Source: Ettlia oleoabundans (Eukaryota; Chlorophyta; Chlorophyceae; Chlamydomonadales). Taken from it: a stretch of 64,000 nucleotides of DNA. Below are positions 57,801 through 64,000 of the stretch, piece by piece. The stretch is taken from the NCBI GenBank assembly GCA_019693395.1, contig JAAMXP010000259.1, positions 44,948 to 108,947 of the forward strand. The letters are read 5' to 3'. Positions within the stretch are counted from its first letter, which is position 1; every line of letters starts with the position of its first letter. Below the pieces are notes generated by a model. That model was not told the DNA's origin, ran no database searches, and saw nothing but the letters and a program-made list of their open reading frames with translations. The position numbers and the translations under genes are program-made.

Positions 57801-59650
57801 TGTGAATGCATACCCTGCACGCTGCTCGGGCAGCGGCATGGCAAGAAAGAGAAGCAGGAAGCAGCAGGCATCCCAGCCGCAAGCAAGGCTGCAAGGCCTT
57901 AGTCCCACCTGCTGCGCTCCCAGCTGCTCCCAAGCTTCCCGCTGTGATGCAACACAGCAACGTCTGGGTCACTGGGAGCCAGCCCATAGGCTGGCTCTAG
58001 CGGCGCGCCAAACAGCACGCGCGGCAGCAAGCGTACGCCCCAAGGGTCATCCCGATGCGAAGGCGGGTGCGCCGCAGCATGCCGCAGCAGCACATCTGTG
58101 AACAGCCCCGCCGCTGTGTGCTCCAAGGTGTTGACGCGGCTGTCTAGAAGAAGAAAGTTGAGGCGATGGCCCACGTCTGCCGCAATCTCATCACAAAGCT
58201 CCTTCAGTGCGGGGTGCCCAGGTGCACCTGCAAACACCCACTGCAGCAGCTGCCGCGTGCGCACGTACCTGCAAACAACGACGGCAACTCGGACAAAAGA
58301 TTGAAATGCTCCCATTTTGTGGATGCTTCAAACAAGAATCACACTGCTATCTGTGATTCTGGGGCGGGCTCCACCGAAGCCCCTGGCAGCAGACCCTACC
58401 CGGCCTCCAACGCAGTCGCTGCATCTGGGAACTCATTGTCCCACCCCGCCACCAGCGTGTCCTTGCTGTGCAGCACAGAGTCCAGCGGCCGCTTGCACTC
58501 AGTGTCGATATCAGCATATACGCCGCCGTACCGTAAAACAACCATGTACCTGCAATGGAGGGCACTCAACACAGATGAACACTGGCGCGGCTGCCTGCGT
58601 GTCCGCAAGAGGTGCCGCAGGCTGCAGGGAAGCACCATACAGGCGCCGCGGGCTGACTACTGGGATACGTCGTCGCAAATGTCATCAGCCAGGGTGGTGG
58701 CATGTGGAAGCATCACAGCTGTATCCACGTCGCCCATCAAACCACCGTTACGGGCCCACAAGCAGCGGCACCCAGTTCGCACCCCACCTAAAAAAGTCTG
58801 CCCGTTCAACGCCCCTGCCCAGCCGCCGGTACGCGTCAAGATACTCGGGGAACTCACGCCGCACAAACTCCAGGCAGTCCTGAAATACAGGCAGCAGAGG
58901 ACGGGAAGAAGGCAGATGGCCACAGTGAGCACGCACGCGTATATTGCAGGCAAGATGGTCAGGGACAATCCCTGGCAATGCCACCAACCATCAGGTAACA
59001 AGTAGACAAGGGTGGCTCTGTTGCGACGTACAAACCATGAAAGGAACCAGTGTCAGCATGAGGCCCACCACATGCAGGAGAACCATTCGTAAAACAGCTA
59101 CACCACGCATTCGCCCACAGCGACACCAGACCCGCCCGCCCCCCACCCACCCATCCACCCCAATCCCGCCGCGCCTTACCTGATCAGTGTACAGCCTCAG
59201 CTCCCACCCAGGGTTCAGCTTGCGCCAGCTGTTGGTCATCTGCTGCAGCTGTGGTGATGGCTGGGCGCCGGGGTGGGTCTGGTGGATGATGCGTGGGATC
59301 AGCATGGGCTGCTGGGCTGCTGCTGCCGCGTCGGCATCAGAACGCCATGCAGCAGGCTGAACGCTGGGCCCGTCACCATTCAGGATCAAGAGGTCTGCAA
59401 GCTCCGGCCCCCGCCCGCCGAACAGGTGGGCACCCAACCGCACTGCCACAAGCACAATAAGTAAAGCCAGCAGCATCCGTGGCACAAAGCGGCGTGAGAC
59501 CCAGCCACTGCCTTGCGTGAAGCGGTGGTACGCGTGGTAGGCGCCGTGCCGCGATGGAGGCCGCCCCTGCCGCCAGGCCTTGGCATATGTCAGCGGCAAC
59601 TCACTGGACCGCGGGGACAAGGCCCCACTGCGGCCGCGAAGCGTATCCAT
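54817..59650 (-). CDS. Predicted type II membrane protein: GT32-like glycosyltransferase fused to FkbM-like methyltransferase
   Basis: Likely Golgi enzyme acting on glycans. Exons (descending): 59650-59180, 58879-58788, 58549-58400, 58268-57909, 57623-57280, 57080-56941, 56649-56415, 56201-56060, 55775-55692, 55327-54817. The total is 2529 nt, giving 842 residues. A short cytosolic tail with basic residues precedes one membrane anchor (MLLALLIVLVAVRLGAHLF, 59-77). The glycosyltransferase 'sugar-binding DXD' domain has IPRIIHQTHPG (118-128) and YGGVYADIDTECKRPLD, with DXD at 201-203. A linker follows, then the FkbM-like domain: LVDVGAGYGLLSLAAAARGH (SAM loop, 473 on), VHAFELGP and ALRVSANGWEGFVLQG. 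A Ser/Gln-rich tail begins near 730. The sugar, acceptor and methyl target are unknown. The FkbM acidic motif is altered (see findings). The gene diverges from PIG-V. Confidence 0.9.
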
Positions 59651-60198
59651 GTCACACACTGCCGCGGGCGCGCCAGCTACGTGGGCGCCGGTGGCAGCGG
59701 GTTGCCAGCGCCCCTTCAGGCAGGCTGCCGGCGCTCAGCCGCGCCTCACGCTGGTTTGCCGAGCATATGGCGTAGCTTCGCTCAGCCTTGAAACCGGTGA
59801 AGACCACCTCAGAACAAAGCACTAAGCTCCAGCCAAGGACGTCTATTTCTGACTGGGAATGCCGGGGCGAAAATGGACTTGCTGTAAACGCTGCGCTCCA
59901 AGCTGGGATCCAACAGCCTGTCGCTGTCAAAGCTGTCCTACTGCCAGCCTGAGGTTGACAACGGCACGAGATATGATTTGTGAGGCTCTGCACGCGTGCA
60001 ATTGCGTCAAGTACTGCGCATGGCGGCAGAGAATCAGCTCATGCTGCGTGCTGTGGCAGGTGCTTCCCCACTGCTTCTCACGCGGCTGGGCCTTGGATCG
60101 CTACGCAAACTCGTCCATGAGGGCTTCGGGGTGCGGCTGAAACGGCACATGCCACTCCGATCAGCGCAGCCAGCCTGAGAGCTCAAGCAGCTTTAACC
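59651..60198. promoter_or_regulatory. Shared upstream region of the fusion gene and PIG-V
   Basis: 548 bases between divergent starts. A plus-strand open frame (59996-60178, with ATG codons at 59996 and 60020) ends 20 bases before the PIG-V ATG and may be an upstream ORF in its leader. Confidence 0.45.
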
Positions 60199-62327
60199 AT
60201 GGCCAGTCCCGAAGGCAGGGTGGCGCTCCTGGCTCTTGTATCCAGAGTTGGGGTGCTGATGGGGATGCTGTTCTGCGATTGGGCATTCTCCGACTTGGAC
60301 AGCTCAGCGCGCCTGCAAGACCGCCCCTGCGCCGCCTCGAACGTGGGCAACAACACCTCAGGTGACACATGCGGTTGCAGAATTTATCATGGGCAATGGC
60401 TGGATGGCATGGTACACCCTTACAGAAGCATATTGCAGCTGCAGACTAATACTGCTTGCACCAGGCATGAACGCAGGATTACCCGCCTCTTCCCCAACAG
60501 CTCACATCAACCTGGCTGTGTGGGATACTGTATACTTTGTGCGTGTGGCACAGTGCGGCTACGAGACAGACAAGATCAGCGCCTTCTTCCCGCTGCTGCC
60601 TGCCGTCATGCGCGGGCTGGGCACAGCCACAGGTGCATGCCCCGCTTGTGAGCGGCGCTTGCGTTGCATTTGATTGCAGAGCTGTCGTACAACAATCTGC
60701 ACCCTTCAAGCTGTCCATCTGCAGCGGCCTTGAGATCCGTTGTCGCGTGTCCAGTTGCCTACCCCTTGCATTTGCCAATCACCAAACCACCACAACCCAC
60801 ATCCACATTTCTTGCTGCAGGCCTGATACGTATGCTGCCTGCATCAGCGGCCTACACACTTGTGGGCCTGGTTGTCAACATTGGCGCCTTTTGTGCAGCG
60901 GCGGTGTGCCTGCACCGCCTTGGCCATCGCCTACTTGCTGAGAACAGTCATAAGGCAAAGGCCAGTACTCGGGGGAGCAGTACAGGCACTACCACTAGTA
61001 CTGCCAGCACAGCTGACCTGGCGGTGCTGTTCTTCTGCTGCAACCCGGCCTCAGTCTTCTACTCGGCAGCTTACTCAGAGACACTGTTTGCAGCCTGCAC
61101 CTGGGCTGGCCTGATGCTGCTTCCAAGCAATCACTGGGCAGGCATTGCAGCATTTACAGCGGCAGCAGCAGCCCGCTCAAACGGCATCCTGGGGGTCTGG
61201 TTCCCGCTGCACAAGCTGTTGGCAGCATGGCGGCAGCAGGGGCACCTAGCTTTCAATGAGGCAGTGCGAGCGCTGCTTGGCTGCTGCGCCATCCTGGCAC
61301 CCTACGTTGCCATGCAAGGTGCGTGTTGTTGTGGAGGCAAGGTAGCTGCAAGCTCTGCCAAGGCACTGAGAGGCCAATGCGCTTTGGCAGCCTTTCCTGC
61401 TTCGTTTCGCCCCACCAACTGTCTCAGGTTGTGTGGATCAATGCAGTCAATAGCCCTGTGACCCAACCCCCTGCCTGCAGCACAAGCCTACATTACACAC
61501 TGCTTGGCGGTTCTGCCTGATAGCTCAAGTGGCGACAGCATTGAGCGGCCTGCCTGGTGTGCTGTGCGAGTGCCCAGCGTGTATGCCTTCATCCAGCGAG
61601 AGTACTGGGACGTGGGCTTTCTGCGCTTCTATAAGGAACCCAGCAGGGTGAGTGTGGCTGCTGGCTGCATATGGATGAAGGAGGCAGGCAGGCAAGCCCT
61701 AAGCCATACTTGCTGACCGTTGTCCTTGGGCAGAGATGCAAGCTTGTGTTGCCCAGGCTGATATTGCTACTTGCTGAAGCTGTCCTGCTTGCGCTCTTTT
61801 GCCCTGGCCTGCAGCTGCCAATGGTCTTAATGTCGGTGCCAGTGGCCTGCCTATCGATAGGCGGCTGCTGGGCTTACTTTGCTGCCGACTGGCGACGGGC
61901 CCTTACCTTGGGCCTCTTCTCCCAGCGAGACAAGCTGCCAGCCAGGCTTGCGGCGGTAGAAGGATTGCTGCACCAGTGTAGTGGGGCCCTGCAGGAGCGA
62001 ACCATGCGGGGCGGAGGTAGCAGCAGGCGGGGTGTCTTTCAAAGGGGTGCAAGCGCAGCTTTGCAGCGGCAGGCACCAGGCCCGCTGCAAGTCAGCAGCG
62101 ATGCTGCCCCGTTGTTGTACCATTGGGCGCTCATGACTGCTGTTGCGCTGCTTGCTATGCACGTCAATGTCGCCACTCGCTTCCTGTCGGCCTGCCCGCC
62201 CCTGTATTGGCACGCCGCTGAGTGGGCGCAGGCAGGTGGTATGCGCTCCCGCCTGCTCTGGCTCTGGTGCTTCACCTACATATTGCTGGGCTGCCTGCTG
62301 TTCCCCAACTTCTACCCCTGGTGCTGA
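60199..62327 (+). CDS. PIGV: GPI mannosyltransferase 2 (PIG-V / Gpi18)
   Basis: ER multi-pass enzyme that adds the second mannose to the GPI anchor from dolichol-phosphate-mannose. Exons 60199-60361, 60501-60632, 60821-61318, 61481-61647 and 61734-62327 sum to 1554 nt, giving 517 residues. The lumenal motif VWDTVYFVRVAQCGYETD (about 61-78) and AFFPLLPAVMR match the conserved first loop, with Asp 63 in the catalytic position. The family block NPASVFYSAAYSETLFA is in exon 3. YWDVGFLRFY precedes the last exon, which ends LFPNFYPWC, close to the usual C-terminus. Multiple hydrophobic segments run throughout. A Ser/Arg-rich loop lies before the last helices. The start is the first ATG of the frame and gives a plausible signal-anchor (ALLALVSRVGVLMGMLF). 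Confidence 0.93.
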
Positions 62328-62804
62328 GACGTCGGGTCAGCACGCTTAGCAGTGAAGGATTGTGATAGCCAGTATTTGTTGCACCCTGCTGCGCTTTCTC
62401 TGCCATCCGTCCCTTCCTCTGCTGCTGTTTCAAGTTGGGCGGTCTCTGGCACAGTTGTAAGCCAGTTACAGTCAACGACTGTAGTTGCAGTTGACTGGTT
62501 GGGCATGGAAAAGCAGAAAGATGAAAGGATTTTACCCGCTGTCGGGTTACGCAGAAAGAATGAAAATTTTTGAGAAGCGGATATGCACATGCCGAGATAG
62601 ATGGGATGCATTGTATTAGCTAAGCATACTCGAAAATCCCTAATAATGTGATTTTTATCCCCCGGCTGCGGAGGACAGGAACTCATTGTAATATATGCAA
62701 AATAAGTTGACTTGTAATACTTGCAAAATAACTTGAAGAGGCTCCTGAAATAGCATGGCATACCCATCAAATGCTTGCTGCTGAAGCAGTCAATGCCGCC
62801 AGTC
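62328..62804. other. Intergenic, convergent PIG-V and MFS transporter
   Basis: 477 bases. It contains the back-to-back TGTAA/TTACA element at 62456-62470 and a moderately AT-rich stretch (about 62630-62740). No gene seen. Confidence 0.6.
62456..62470. terminator. Bidirectional polyadenylation element (TGTAA-5-TTACA)
   Basis: TGTAA GCCAG TTACA forms an inverted repeat with a 5-base loop. The left half would serve PIG-V (129 bases past its stop). The right half would serve the convergent transporter (335 bases past its stop). Confidence 0.55.
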
Positions 62805-64000
62805 TCACAGCGCATGCACGTGAGTGGTTGCAGGTGCCGCTGCAGTACGCTCCCTGCGTGTGGCCCAGTACAGCGCCAGGTGGGTGAACGCCCAACCCGC
62901 CGCCATGGTGAATGCTCCAATTATGAACACCCAGCGCATGCCCAGACACTGGTAGATGTAGCCACCGGCAAGCCCAGAGATGCCGGGCCCAACACCGAAG
63001 TAGAGCTGCAGGGAGGATGGGAGGGTCTAGGCATTTACTGAGTGAATGTGTGCATGCGGGGTGCTGGGCAAGGAGTGGGGCGGCCTGGGAGGGTGGCGGG
63101 TTGTTTGTGTTTCGTTTGTATTATAGTTTTGTTTGTATAATAGTGGGGTGTGTGGGTGTGGGTGTGGGGAGGAAAACGGGGAGGGGGTCGACCGCGTGCG
63201 AGGGAACCGGCAGACAGTGCCACAACACAGTGAAGCCTTAGCCAGCTGCTCCCACCCCTCAGCTGATGCCCGCTGTGTTATCCCCTCACCGAGTAGAAGA
63301 TCGACTGTGTGGTGGAGCGCAGGTGTGGTGGAGCGATGGCTTTAGCATGCACCGTGCCCACACAAAAGGCTGCAGATAAAGGGAGTGGGCAGGTAGACTT
63401 ACACTTCTAGACTAGCACTGCCACATACCCGAGGCCTGGCGGTTGAAGGGCCGGATATGGCAGGAATTTAGAAAGGCTTGCCGCCTGTCCAGTGGCTCTG
63501 CTGAGTTTTGAAGCAATGTATCCCTCTCCAATGCGCAAAACCTTTCTTAGGTCCCCATGCGGCCCCATCTCAAACTCGGGGAACAAGCACCATGTCAAGT
63601 ACAGCCTTAACAGGCCGTGCACTCACCCATGGCGAATGTGAAGCCATGCAGCAGCTCCACGGGCAGCACACACCAGATGGAGGGCAGGGCAGGCAGCATC
63701 TGCACAGCAGGCACAGCAGGCAAGATGGTCATTCCATGGTGTGGGTAAACACCTGCCCTCTCAACCAGCCTGAACACCACGCAGGAGCGATGGTCTCTGT
63801 GCGCGCTTCGGCTAACAAAAGCGATACGGCACGCGCGCGGTGGTATGTGTGTGGTGGCGAACAAGTGATGAACAACAGCAGAGAAGCCGAAGGCTGGGGT
63901 GGCATTGGCTACACAGCGTCCACTCACGGTGTAGAGTGCCAGACGCGCCACCCAGGCCAGCATAGCGACATTGAAGGCCAGTTCGTTACCTGCTGGGGGG
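62805..64000 (-). CDS. Major facilitator superfamily transporter, MFSD6-like (N-terminal part off right edge)
   Basis: Integral membrane transporter of the MFS_1-like/MFSD6 group; substrate unknown. Visible exons (descending): 63989-63928, 63699-63627, 63369-63290, 63005-62805. The next upstream exon is beyond the window. Four C-terminal segments can be read: FNVAMLAWVARLALYT; LPSIWCVLPVELLHGFTFAM, which holds the family hallmark E-L-L-H-G-x-T-F-A; CVGTVHAKAIAPPHLRSTTQ; and LYFGVGPGISGLAGGYIYQ. GMRWVFIIGAFTMAAGWAF forms the last helix. The tail is short and basic. Joins are in frame (phases 0, 1, 0). This is about the last third of a typical protein of the group. Confidence 0.85.

Noticed and set aside
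58166..59005. 279-codon plus-strand frame
   Set aside because: Antisense to exons of the glycosyltransferase fusion; no domain.
1..64000. CRISPR arrays, bacterial operons, Shine-Dalgarno sites, prophage or insertion sequences
   Set aside because: Spliced eukaryotic genes with TGTAA signals throughout. No direct-repeat/spacer arrays, transposase frames or terminal inverted repeats were seen.
1..64000. tRNA or rRNA genes
   Set aside because: No cloverleaf-like stretch or rRNA-like block was noticed by eye on either strand. A tRNAscan or Infernal run would settle it.

Overview
The window is nuclear DNA of a green alga (Chlorophyta). Genes are intron-rich with short introns, mostly GTGAGT/GTGGGT donors and TGCAG acceptors. 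Several genes are followed by the chlorophyte polyadenylation signal TGTAA. The coding sequence is fairly GC-rich, with Ala/Gln/Ser low-complexity stretches, and there is an early light-induced chlorophyll-binding protein. The genus cannot be fixed from the sequence. I built exon-intron models by hand. For nearly all complete genes the summed exon lengths are multiples of three and the joined protein matches a known family.

Left third (1-30103): a CH-domain kinesin-14 (-, its C-terminus lies off the left edge) diverges from UTP14, a ribosome small-subunit processome protein (+). A tesmin/TSO1-type CXC protein (-) diverges from the chaperonin subunit CCT6/zeta (+). A secreted ML-domain (NPC2-like) protein (-) diverges from a DCAF12-like WD protein (+). 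The 2.2 kb between UTP14 and the CXC gene holds no convincing gene.

Middle (30710-48475): two tandem plastid-type drug/metabolite transporter genes (-) share all intron positions, and the second copy carries two GC-AG introns. Next come a second ML-domain protein (+) and a Yip1/YIPF5-type Golgi protein (+). Then follows a gene-poor 7 kb with a few tentative genes, a basic-N-terminus coiled-coil protein (-), a disrupted coding region, and a decayed copy of the last exon of the Yip1 gene. An ELIP gene (+) ends this stretch, followed by 1.7 kb without a recognisable gene.

Right third (48476-64000): a WD-repeat/DUF2415-like protein (-) and an acylphosphatase (-). An 842-residue predicted type II membrane protein (-) then fuses a family-32-type (OCH1-like) glycosyltransferase to an FkbM-like methyltransferase domain. 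It diverges from PIG-V, the second mannosyltransferase of the GPI anchor (+). An MFSD6-like transporter (-) runs off the right edge. The most unusual finding is the glycosyltransferase-methyltransferase fusion, whose methyltransferase half lacks the usual acidic residues of the FkbM 'KIDVEG' motif.
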